Shown in pieces: positions 20,573 to 32,800 of a DNA stretch of 64,000 nucleotides (its first letter is position 1; the number at the start of each line of letters is the position of its first letter). Location: positions 1 to 64,000 of the forward strand of contig QANZ01004381.1 in NCBI GenBank assembly GCA_003254925.1. The letters are read 5' to 3'. The position numbers and the translations under genes are program-made. Below the pieces are notes generated by a model. That model was not told where the DNA came from. It saw only the letters and a program-made list of their open reading frames with translations, and searched no databases. This stretch comes from Chamaecrista fasciculata (lineage: Eukaryota > Streptophyta > Magnoliopsida > Fabales > Fabaceae).

Positions 20573-22497
20573 TAGTTTTAGGTTCCAAATTTGAGTTTTA
20601 GTGAGAGAATCAATGGAAGTTTTGAGTTTTTAGTGGTGTTTTAAGTTGAGGAGTCGCTGCCACCTCTAGAAATCATATTTCTAGTCAATTTTTTGCAAAA
20701 CCGACACCGCTGTTGGACTCAGGAGGCCGAAAAACCTTGGACTGTGTGTTTTCGCAGCCATCGGAGCCACCGTGTGACTCGCCGGAAACTTACACAATAG
20801 CCGCGAAGTTCGCCGAAGAAGACGATCGTTGCCGGAAAATATCACCGGAGAAGACAACCTCTGCCGGAATATTCTTCAACTTCTCAAGGTTGAAGATGAC
20901 CATGTCATCCGCCGACTTTGGATCCTCTGAATTTGGTCCGTCTGCATTTCTCAATAATTGTGAGACAAACAAATTGAATTGGAAAAATAAAATGTTGAGT
21001 TCTATTATAATTAGAAGCTCATTACACAATTTTGCCCCTGAAAATTGCCTAATTATAGAGAAATGTAGGGATCCCAATTATAGAAGACGACCGTCACCGG
21101 AAAATATCGCCGGAGAAGACAACCTCTGCCGGAATATTCTTCAACTTCTCAAGGTTGAAGACGACCACGTCATCCGCCACGTCAGCATCACTTTGTCCAG
21201 TCATCGCCCCGCCATCCATCTGCTGCTTGCCACGTGTCATCATTGCCACATCACCCTATACTTCCAAAAATAACAATTCCGCCCCGCAAGTTTCTTAACT
21301 TTTCATTTTTCTCCCCAGAACTTTTTTAAATTACAGAAAGGCCCCATAGCTTTCTGACATTATAGAAGTTTCCCAAAACTTTTTGAAATTACAGAAATAC
21401 CCCAAATCTTTCTGAAATTACAGAAATTCCCCCTTACTTTTGAAAATTGCACTTTTACCCAACTTTCCCAAAATATTTTCGTTCTAGTCCAAAAAAAAAA
21501 GTTCCTTGATTATTATTTCTAGCCTTCAAATTGCCACCAAGAAGACAAAATGAGAGAACCTTACATGAAATTGAAATGTAAGAATTAAGGCAACAATTCC
21601 AACAATTGCAAGAAACTGTTAATGCCCAACAAGCAATGCTTGAAGCAAGACGAGAGGAAATTGAAGATGATGTTTTCTAGTAGTGATGCTTCAACTCCTA
21701 GGAGAAATCGTTTTCAAAGACAGAATTTAAAGAATGATGTTATTCTGGTTGATATTCCTTGAAATCGTTTTCGAAGAGAAAATTTTGATGAAGACGGCTT
21801 CACTCTTGTACTAAATAATTTGTTGAAAACTTGACGTATTATTTGAAAATGACTCATTTGCTTTATTAATCAAACTATGAGTAGCATATAGCAAATTAGC
21901 CAATTAGGTGGGCTTATTTAGCATTGAATGTCATTATTGTTTGAAAGGGTAATGTGAAAAAGGACTAATGTGGGGGTGGGGGTGGGGGGCATGGCCCCCC
22001 ACTGGCGCCTAGCTCCGCCTCTGTCCATAACTAGTGGGGCACGGAAACACAAAGGCGGAGCTAGGGGGCCAGTTGGGGCCATGCCCCCCACCCCCCATTT
22101 CCGTTTCATATTCCTCATGTAGCCTCCCAAACCCCATATGTCACAGTCATCAGACAACCAGATCGTTGTCGATTCCGACCCTAATTATTTGGGACGAACT
22201 GTTTATCGACGGAATGCGTTCTGTCACTAAATGTATTGGTGACGAACTTTTCTAATATAGAATAGAAATGTGAGGCACATGATTCTATTAGCTTTCAGCG
22301 AGGATGACCTATATATTTTTGTGAGCTCTATATTCTCATAATACCCTATATTCCGTCCCTAATTTGTGTTTTCTTGTAGTGCAACTAATGAATTTAATAA
22401 TATATATATATTATTAAAAGAGTGTTTGAGTTAAAGGAAGAAGAGAAAGAATTTGATCTAGAAGAACGGTGCTTAATGTCAAAATGGGAGGTAGTAT

Positions 22498-22707
22498 TGT
22501 AGGGTCAACAATGGTGGCTTGTTTTTAGCTTTCTACGTTTCCAGCTTGCATTTTCTTTGTTTCCAGCTTGCATTGTCCTTGCCACTAGTAGTTGCCACCA
22601 TTATATATAGGGGTGCTTGTACCCTTGTTATTAAATTCAATCATAGTGAGTTTTATTATTTGCTTCAAGCAATTTGAGAGTGGATTTCTCTCTTAGTTTC
22701 TGTGCCA
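22498..22707 (+). repeat. Short LTR between units 2 and 3
   Basis: About 210 bp from TGTAGGGTCAACA to TTTCTGTGCCA, nearly identical to 20342-20557, with the same upstream purine tract and TTATATATAG motif. It is followed by a perfect PBS. Confidence 0.65.
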
Positions 22708-22710
22708 TTT

Positions 22711-22722
22711 TGGTATCAGAGC
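22711..22722 (+). promoter_or_regulatory. iMet-tRNA primer binding site, unit 3
   Basis: TGGTATCAGAGC is a perfect 12-base complement of the initiator tRNA-Met 3' end, located 3 bp after the LTR. Confidence 0.85.
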
Positions 22723-23815
22723 TTGTTGTAGGTTCCAAATTTGAGTTTTAGTAAGAGAATGAATGGAAATTTTGAGTTTTTAGTGGTGTTTTAAGTTGAG
22801 GAGTCGCTGCCACCTCTAGAAATCATATTTCTAGTCAATTTTTTGCAAAACCGACAACGCCGTAGGACTCAGGAGGCCGAAAAACCTTGGACTGTGTGTT
22901 TTCGCAGCCATCGGAGTCACCGTGTGACTCGCCGGAAACTTACACAGTCGCCAGGAAGTTCGCCAAAGAAGACCACCGTCGCCGAAAAATATCGCCAGAG
23001 AAGACAACCTCTGTCGGAATATTCTTCAACTTCTCAAGGTTGAAGATGACCACGTCTTCCGCTGACTTTGGATCCTCTGAATTTGGTCCCTCTGCATTTC
23101 TCTGTAATTGTGAGACAAACAGATTGAATTGGAAAAATAAAACGTTGAGTTCCTTTATAATTAGAAGCTCATTTCACAATTTTACCCCTGAAATTTGCCT
23201 AATTACAGAGAAATGTAGGGATCCCAATTACAGAGGATCCAAGCCCGTCATCCGCCACGTCAGCTCCACTTTGTCCAGTCATCGCCCCGTCATCCATCTG
23301 CTGCTTGCCACGTGTCATCATTGCCACATCACCCTATACTTCCTAAAATTACAATTCCGCCCCACAAGTTTCTTAAATTTTCATTTTTCAACCCAAAACT
23401 TTCTTTAATTACAGAAAGGCCCCATAGCTTTCTGAAATTACAGAAGTTCCCCAAAACTTTTTGAAATTACAGAAATACCCCAAATATTTCTCAAATTACA
23501 GAAATTCCCCCTTACTTTTGAAAATTGCACTTTTACCCAACTTTCCCAAAATATTTTCGTTCTAGTCCAAAAAATAAAAAAGAAGTTCCTTGATTATTTT
23601 TTCTAGCCTTCAAAATGGCATCAAGAAGACAAAATGAGAGAACCTTACATGAAATTGAAATGTAAGAATTAAGGCAAAAAATCCAGCAATTGCAAGAAAC
23701 TGTTAATGCCCAACAAGCAATGCTTGAAGCAAACGAGAGGAAATTGAAGATGATGTTTCTAGTAGTGATGCTTCAACTCCCAGGAGAAATCGTTTTCAAA
23801 GACAGAATTTAAAGA

Positions 23816-24834
23816 CCTTTTGTTTAGACTCTTGACTCAATGATGAAGCTATCTCAACCAAGACAATTCCACAATTTAACCAGAGATCTCATTTCATTGA
23901 TGATAAACTTAAGTTGAGAGTTACTCAACTCTACAATTGCAACCATTGTTTAGAGATAATCACACACTAATAATAATCAACAAGTATCAAACTCAACTCA
24001 AGTAATTACAATCAAGTGTGAATGGAAATATTGTTCCTAACCCTCAATACAAAGTCAAGCATTCATAATTACATCAAAGTTCATCTCCTAAACCATAGAG
24101 AGAAGAAACCTAGAAATAACTAAGAAAAGTGTAAGAAAACTCCCTCCAATGAAGAACAAAGCTCTAGCCTCCCTTGATTATCCCATGGGCATGAAGATTC
24201 AGCTACTCATGGTGAAGAAATGAGCTCCACCAAGCCATAAATCAGACCCAATAGCCATAGCCACAAAGAGAAGCTCCAAAGTGATGAAAATGGTAAAGAA
24301 AAGTGAGGAAGAAGATGCTTGTTCGTTGCTTGTGGCTTAATGAGGTAAAACAACCCTAAAAATTCTGAAGTTAGTTGATTTTCAGGTCATAGAAGGTTGG
24401 GCCGGGTCAGAATTTGAAGAAATGGGCTTGGGCTCTTAAAAATAAGAATTCTACGAAACTCGCCACTTAGCTCGCCAGTTAGGCATCTGGTGAGATAACT
24501 GGCGAGGACAGAAAAATCAGCAATCAGCACAACAAGCATGAATCTGGCTCGATTCCTCGCATCCTTGGCTCTTCTTTGAGATTTCCAAAGCTTAGGACCT
24601 GATCCAAACCTACCAAAAAAACACTGAAGACTACGTGATCTCTCAAGATTAGACAATTCCTAAAGATAAACATGATAAAACATCACATAATCAACCAAAA
24701 CTAGTCCAAATAAGCTTCAAACCTCAAACACCATATTCTATTATAAAAGGGTCTAAAGGCATGCAATAGCTTCCAAATGAACATAAAATGCCTTAAAATG
24801 ACAATGAAATGCATGATAGAATATGGTTAGATCA
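23816..24834. mobile_element. 1-kb dispersed repeat inserted in unit 3, flanked by 49-bp direct repeats
   Basis: Unit 3 is interrupted after AGAATTTAAAGA. The 49 bp at 23767-23815 recur exactly at 24835-24883, and unit 3 then continues. The insert has no coding frame. It shares long stretches with 50810-51900 (for example TCGCCAGTTAG..., GATTTCCAAAGCTTAGGACCTGATCC, CATGATAGAATATG), so it belongs to a dispersed family, perhaps part of an LTR. A 49-bp duplication is far longer than usual target duplications. Confidence 0.75.
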
Positions 24835-25330
24835 GATGCTTCAACTCCCAGGAGAAATCGTTTTCAAAGACAGAATTTAAAGAATGATGATATTCGGGTT
24901 GATATTCCTTGAAATCGTTTTCAAAGACAGAATTTTGATGAAGACGGCTTCACTCTTGTACTAAATAATTTGTTGAAAACTTGACGTATTATTTGAAAAT
25001 GACTCATTTGCCTTATTGATCAAATTATGAGTAGCATATAGCAAATTAGCCAATTAGGTGGGCTTATTTGGCAGTGAATGTCATTATTGTATGAAAGGGT
25101 AATGTGAAAAAGGACTAAAGTGGGGGTGGGGGTGGGGGGCATGGCCCCCACTAGTTATGGACAGAGGAGGAGCTAGGGCGCCAGTGGGGGCCATGCCCCC
25201 CACCCCCCATTTTCGTTTCATATTCCTCATGTAGCCTCCCAAACCCCAAATGTCACAGTCATCGGACAACCAGATCGTTGTCGATTCCGACCCTAATTAT
25301 TTGGGACGAACTGTTTATCGACGGAATGCG

Positions 25331-26077
25331 TGTCGATAAATATATGTCGTGTCGTGTCATGTAACTTTAAAGGTTTGACGTGTCAGTGTGTCCATGTCTT
25401 TGTCGTGTCCCGTATTCGTGTCAATGTCGAGTTAAGAGATGTCATATTATATAAATATTGAATATTTAAATTAGTTATTATTATTGTTATTGTTATTATT
25501 ATTTATTGACCAAGATTTTCAAGACATGTTGGAATAAGCTAAAAATCGAAGGTGAAGTTAAGGCTAGGCATTTGGCATGTGAATGTTTGGCCCACCTTGT
25601 GTTTCGCATTGACGCCTAATATGACCACGCTGACTGCTCCTCTCTAGCTATATACACATATTCTTTTACAACTTTTAGTTTGATTACAAAATACAAATAC
25701 GTACAAATACTTTCCATAATATGCATTATCTTAATTTAGCCTTCTTAATTATTCCTTCCTAACTACTCTTAATTCATCATTAATTTCATTTCTCTCTAAA
25801 AACAAATTAATCTCATTTCTCTTTCGTCTTTTACTACAATTCCTCGATCCATCTGACTCTCTTTTTTTATGGAGTCTTGTGGTGATGCTTCTTCTTTCTT
25901 CTTTTTCCTCACCAAACTCAGGACCCAAGGTGTGGGTCACTAATTGTTTCCCATTTACAAATTACAATATCTTGTTCTTCTAGAATAGTATATATATATA
26001 TTGTATATTGTTCAAAACCTATAGATACATCTATATATACACATATTTATATGTATATGTACAGTGACACAAACACC
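25331..26077. promoter_or_regulatory. Upstream region of the CCT-motif gene
   Basis: AT-rich, with a short run of TGTCGTGTC-like repeats (25340-25440) marking the end of the repeat array. No other coding frame. CTATATACAC at about 25649 is a possible TATA element, and a pyrimidine-rich stretch (25740-25910) may be 5' leader. The promoter is assigned by position only. Confidence 0.35.
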
Positions 26078-26845
26078 ATGTCGTCCCACAACGTCATCCA
26101 CTCGCAACCGTCGCCGCCATTGTCGTCACCACCTCCCCGGGAGGAGCAACTTTCCATTGTAAGGCTCCTCAAAACTCCATCATTAATTTATATTAATTAT
26201 GTTCAATCATCCATGGATGCATGTATTGGATATATATATATATATATATACACCTTTGTGTTATTGATCCTCTTAAATCTTAATTAATTAACCAACTTAT
26301 GAAGCCTTCACTATCTCTCTATGTTTGTGTGTTTGTTTATTTTATTCATTTCTTAGTTTGTGGGACATTCATTTCTTTTTTCTTGTTTGTTTTTTTCCCA
26401 TGCATGAGTGGATTGTTCCTTTTTTCTTTTCTCTTTCCAGAAAACAAATTGATCTAGAGATTGTTTCTCAAGCTAGATAGGATTTTTTCTTTTCTCTAGA
26501 TAGGATTGTTTCTTTTCTCTTTTCTCCAATAAATTTCTTTCTCAAGCTTCCCTCAAATTAAATTTGTTGGGCCGACCATTTTCTTTAATCTCCTAGGATT
26601 ATATATATAGAGAAAGAGTAAACTAATAATCCTATCCTTGAAAAATCACTATGTTGACAATATACTCCCTAAAGTATTAAAATATACAGTTTAGTACTTA
26701 AAAGATTTAAAGGGTATACTTTATAAAATTGACTAATAACAATTATATCATTTGAATTTGGATCTTTCACTCACTGTATGTATTTCAATCTTTCAAAGGT
26801 TAAGTTGTCAGCTCGATAATTTTTTAAAGAGTTGTTAGTTTTCTG

Positions 26846-26876
<31 letters not shown>

Positions 26877-29800
26877 TTGTAAGAGAGATCATTTAAAGTT
26901 TAAGGTCAGAATGGTTTTTCTAAATGAGATATATATGTTTAGTTGTTTACATTGTTAAACTAGTTGGAGATGAGTTGTTGAGTACGGACATGATTCGATC
27001 TTTTTTCTTTTTGTTTGTGAAGTGAAACTGAAAGTCATCTCAGACCATTGGACTTGGCCCAGGCCCAAAACTTCATTGGAATAAAAAAGAGTAATCAACA
27101 ATTTAGAGGGATTACTGAACTCATAACTTAATCTTTAAAAGATAGAAAATATACAATTTATTAGTCCCTGAAAAATCAAAACAATAACTTATTAATCAGT
27201 TTTATAGACTAAAAAGTATACCGTTTTAATTTTTAAGGGACTAAATATGATATTTCAATCTTTTACGGATTAAGTTGTTAACTCGATAATCTTTTAAGGA
27301 CTGAATTGTTAGATAATTCAAATAAGAAGATAAAGGAAAGAGAGACTCCGTAAGAATTAGGCTTTGCTAGCTAGTCAATTTGATATAATCGAATCAAAAC
27401 CAAACTGTCAAATTCTAAAGGGCAACATCATTCATGAACTGCAGTATTATTCTCAGATTCACCATTTCCGTAACAGTCCTTTGAACTTATCTTTCCATAT
27501 ATTGCTGCTGAAGATATATATATATATATATATATAATTGGTCAAAGTACAAATTTGATCTCATTTTTTTTTGTGAGTTCCTAATTTGGTTCTGTATCTT
27601 TTTTATTGCAGTTTTAGTCTCATATCTTTTGGTCAAGTTGCGGATTTGGTCTCATATTTTTGTAAAGATATGAGACCACTTCTGCACCTGACTCAAAGAT
27701 ATAAAACAATTCTACAATTTATCCAAAGATATAGGACCAAATTGAGAGTTGACCCAAAGATGTGGGGACCAAAAGTGCAATAAAAAAAGATATGGGACCA
27801 AATTGAAAATTAAAAAAAATATGGGACCAAATTTATACTTTGACCTATAAAATTTTGTTCTGTTGTAAGGTTTTGCGGGTCTTTGTATAATTGTATTCTT
27901 ATTCAATGTGACCCTTTGAGAAGATATATATCATTTTCCATGAAGAAAAAAGCATATTTCCGTACAGTGAGAAAAAATAAACATACCATGAACTCCTTTT
28001 TTTGCTTATATAATTGTCTTTCATGCTACTTTAATTTGTCACATGGAGGCATAGATGCAGTCCTGCATGTCATTTTCTAATATACCACAAAATGGCCACA
28101 AACTCATTTTGGAGCATATATCTTATCTGTTTCTATATGACCAAATATAGATATAGTTCAACAGAGAATGGTGATGATGAGTTCACAGCACAATTTGCAA
28201 GAATTTTAACAATTGGAAGATTAGGTTGTGAGAAAAAAGAAAAACAAAAAAAAAAACGGGTAGGTACCACATTGAAATCTATCCGTGTGTGTTGGGGACC
28301 AAAATAAAATTTTTCTCTTGAATTCGTTTTCCTCTAGACAAAGAGGAAATAGTGTTTGTGGCAGATACTGTTATTAATTGGCATGTTGCTCACTTTAGAA
28401 TGCCCACCATTTGACAAAGACATATATATATATATACTAGGGGCTTTGCGTGCCCTAACGGGTACGCAAATATGTATGTAAAATAAATAAGGGACTAAAT
28501 TGTTAACTTAGTAAAGAAAGAGAGACCAAATAGTAAATTTTCTCTTATTTTTAATTTCATAGACTATAGTTTTAAACATGGACGACCAGGAAGGGGTGGA
28601 GCGATATATATATATATAATATAAACCAAACCAAAGTTTAGGTTTATAAAAGAATAGTACAAAGTGCAAATTTAGTCCTATACTTTTGCTCCAGGTCTCA
28701 AATCAGTTTTATATCTTTTTTTGTTTCGAATTTGGTCATGTATCTTTGCTTCAGGTCCCAAATCAGTCATATATCTTCTTTTGTCTCAGTTTTGGCCTCA
28801 TATGTTTTGAAAACCTCCCATCGTTAGTCCTTCGTCCATTTTAAACCCTTAACTAGGCAAATTAAGTCAGGAAAAATTACAAATCAGTCCTTTAAATTGC
28901 AGTTTAGTTCTGAAAACTTCAAGTTCCTTTCACTTAAGTCCCTGACTATCAAAATAAAAGTGAAAGAGCATCCCTGAATATTTTTAAACCTTACGTCTTG
29001 GTCCCTAATCCATGAATTCTTCAAGAAATGAAATAGAAATGCAAAAACCACAAATTAAAGCAAATGACAGAGGGACCAAAACTGAAATCGCAGAAAGTTT
29101 AATACCCACTGGAAAATGCCCTGAACTCGCTGGTGGGTTTTAAATTTTCTATGTTTTTAGTTTTGGTCCCTCTGTCATTTGTTTTAATTTTTGTTGTTTT
29201 TGCATTTCTATTCCATTTCATGAAGAATTCATGGATTAGGGACCAAGATGTAAGGTTTAAGAATCTTTAGGGATGCTCTTTCACTTTTATTTTGATAGTC
29301 AAGGACTAAAGTGAAAGGGACTTAAAATTTTCAGGACTAAACTGTAATTTAAAGGACTGATCTATAATTTTTCCTGATTTAATTGCCTAGTCAACGGTTT
29401 AAAATGGATAGAGAACTAACGGTGCGAGGCTTTCAAAACATATGAGACCAAAACTGAGACTAAAAAAGATATAAAACTAATTTGGACCTGGAGCAAAGAT
29501 ACAAGACCAAATTCGAGACAAAAAAAAAAGATATAGAATTAATTTGGAACCTGGAACAAAGATGTTGGACCTAATTCACATTTGGCCAAAAGAATATTAG
29601 CTTTTGAATTTTCAAACCATAGGATTTCTTCTTAGTTCTAATAAGTGATGAGATAAGACTCATGCCCATCATAAAAAAGAGGAATTGGATTCAGAGCCCC
29701 ATCTTGGAAAAAAAAGACAAGAAAAGAAAAGAAAAAAACATTGAGAATCACGCTTCTAGCAAGATAGTTTGTTTTAAAAGACTCTACTTATTTATATATA

Positions 29801-32800
29801 TCCATCCTAAAAGCTCATTGAGTAAAGTTCTTATAATTTATTGGTATAGTGATCGATGATGTTGCTGACAATGCTGTTATATCACCTGTTTCAGGATGAA
29901 ATCTCAAGCCCAATTAGTGCAAGGATTTTAGAGCTATGTGACTCAGAATTGTTCCCTGAGGCTCTTCAGAATTCTGAATGCAGCTCATCAAACTGTTGCT
30001 TTGAAGAGAACTCCTCCTCATCATATGCCACTACTTTAGATATTGTAGAAAATAATAAGCTAAATAGAAATAGTAACACTACTACTACCAACAATAACAA
30101 CATTATATTCAAGTCCCAAGAAGAAGATGAGATCATTGAGAATGATATATCTGCTTCCATAGACTTCTCTGTGCCTTCTTCATCTCTTCAATTTGATTTC
30201 TCTTTAGTGCAATCTGCTCCTCTTCCTCCTCCTCCTCAGGTTTCAGTTTCAGTGGTGAATAACAATAATAATGGGATAATGCCTCATTATGTGCCTCCTC
30301 CTATGAACCCTTCTTCATTGTCTTGTGTCTTTGAAGAAGAAGAGTGCTTAGTAGGTTCTTATATGCCTATGAACCCTTCATCTTCTAATTGCACTTATTT
30401 GGGTCCTCCAGGAATAGGAGGACCATACATGCCTCCTCCTCCTCCTCCTCCTCCCGGGATATACGGTGGTAGGACCATTCTTCTCGGTTCCGAGTTGCAG
30501 CCACAAGACATGGAATTCCAAGGAGAAAATGGAACCGGAATCTATTGTCCCGATTCGATTCAGCGAGTTTTTAACACTCCAGATCTTCAGGTATATATCA
30601 TGATCATGAGTAAACTAACAATTTGGTCCTTTTGGCAACTTGGTCACTTTCAGATTGAAATACACAATTTAGTAATTGAAAGATTAAAGCGATATACTCT
30701 TTAGTCTTTGCTGATCTTTCAATGACTAAACTGTGTATTTTAATCTTTCAAGGACCAAATTGTTATTTACTCTATCATCATCATCTACTTAAGTCAAGTA
30801 TGTGACTGTATGTTTGTGTGCTTGTTTCTTTCTCTCTAGCTAGTTGTTTTCTATATCGTCGATCAAGAACCAGATGGTAAAATATGACTTCAATGTATTC
30901 AAATTAAAAAGCTTTAACAAACAAAGTCCAGTACAATTAATTATCTCCATTTTGAATCTGGTTGTGGGTACATTGAAAATACTTTGTTGATTGGGGCAAA
31001 ACTAACTTTGTGATCTTTATGCCTAGGAAAGATTGGTGTTGGAACCTGGTATTTACTTAAAAAAAAAAAAAACCTTGAGTGTTTTTAAAATGATTTACAA
31101 TTGAGAACTAGAAAGAAAAAGTATATTTGAGAATTTAAGTCTTGGGTGTAATAAAATGATAATCTACTTGAACAATTTTAAATGCACACAGTTCAGTGCT
31201 TTCTATTTTCAGTAAAGAAAATATAATGAAAGAAGTTGCCCTTCAACATATCCAAAAGTGAAGAAAAAGAAATCCAATTGCCAAAAGGAGAGGAATAAAA
31301 AAGGAATTATTTATGGTTCACATTGGTGTTCTTAACGATTGAAAAGGCATCATGGTTCACAAATCCTTTTAGAATCTCACCAAATGGATCGATCAATACT
31401 TTCAAGGAAAAAAAAAATAGAAAAATCAACTATCAATAGTATCATGATCAGAAGAAAAAAAATTCCCACTTTTGAATGATTCTGTTCGTACATTTGCTTT
31501 CTGCAACCTCATGATCTGTTTAAAGTTCATAATCATAATAGTTCCCACTGCCATTTATCAAAAAACTTTCACTTGCAATCTCAAAATATGCATGCTTATT
31601 CAAAAGTTTATAATTAATATAATAATTGGTTGAAACCTCATTTTTGTCCACAAATTATTGAGTAAGTTTCATTTTGGTTCTAAAACTCTTTTTTTCTATT
31701 TTAGTCCCCGAAATGTGATTTCGTCCGGTTTCTTTTGTTATTTCTAACCTAAACAGCTGAGATACATCATTTATCTCCCATATATAAGTGTCACAATAAG
31801 CGAGTTAATCAAGAGAGAAAAATTTCATTCTTTGTCACAAATCAAAGATAAATTTGTAGTTGATTTTTCTTTCTCCTTTTGCCAATTCATTTATTATGAC
31901 ACATATATGAGAAAGAAATGGTTCATCTAATCTATCCAGGTTAGAAATAATAACGGTGAAAACCTAAAGAAATCACACTTTTAAGACAAAAACTGAACAA
32001 ATTTGAAAATTTGAGAATGAGTAAATTACTAAATTGGTCCCTGGATTATTGACTCGCTGACAGATTGGTCCCCGAATTTAAGAAATTGACAAATAGGTCC
32101 TCGAATTTTTCTAACATTTGTCAAATAGGTCCTTCTATGCATGTTATTCGGGGACCTATTTGACTAACGTTAGAAAAATTCGGGGACCTATTTGACACGT
32201 TAGAAAAATTCGGGGACCTATTTGTTAATTTCCTAAATTCGGGGACCAATCTGTCAGCGAGCCAATAATCCATGGACCAATTTGGTAGTTTACTCATTTG
32301 AGAATCAAAATAAAATAAAAAGTAGTTTTAAGAGCAAAATAAATATTTGACCAATAATAACTTGATCTAAATTTTGTTGTTGGTAGGCACTTGGCACAGA
32401 GAATCAGCAAGTGTTAGGTGTGGGTGGGAGTAATTCCACCACTTTGACACAGGAAATCTCAAACTTGGAGGACTCTACGTTCAAGGTTGGTAAGCTTTCT
32501 GTTGAGCAAAGGAAAGAGAAGATAGATAGATATATGAAGAAAAGGAATGAGAGGAACTTCAACAAGAAAATCAAGGTAATATTACTTTACTCTCCATTAT
32601 TTCCCTCACTATATACTACATTCAGCCAGAAATCACATCCTACAGATTAAAAATGAGTAAACTACCAAATTGGTCCTTAGATTATTGGCTCGCTGACAGA
32701 TTGGTCCCCGAATTTAGGAAATTGACAAATAGGTCCCCGAATTTTTCTAACGAGTCAAATAGGTTCCCGAATAACATGCACAGAAGGACCTATTTGACAA

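Larger units (their letters stand above)
18871..25330 (+). repeat. Tandem array of three composite defective LTR-retrotransposon units
   Basis: Three copies share the same order: leader beginning CCACCTCT[A/G]GAAATCAT (18871, 20659, 22810), a block CTCAGGAGGCCGAAAAACC, a ~28-bp repeat region of GAAATTACAGAAnTTCCCC type, a gag start, then a segment ending in a CACTA-type terminus. Units 2 and 3 are each preceded by an LTR and an initiator-Met-type PBS. Unit 1 has neither at its left side and joins the inverted arm directly. Unit 3 lacks its right end and is broken at about 25330. No unit codes RT or integrase, so the family is non-autonomous or degraded. Confidence 0.8.

Noticed and set aside
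18187..22377. Autonomous CACTA transposon between CACTACAAGAAAA (18187) and CTTGTAGTG (ending ~22380)
   Set aside because: No transposase frame, no matching 3-bp duplication, and the interior is LTR-retroelement units.
25340..25440. TGTCGTGTC-rich stretch as a possible repeat array or CRISPR-like pattern
   Set aside because: Irregular short simple sequence without spacers; CRISPR is not expected in a plant nucleus.
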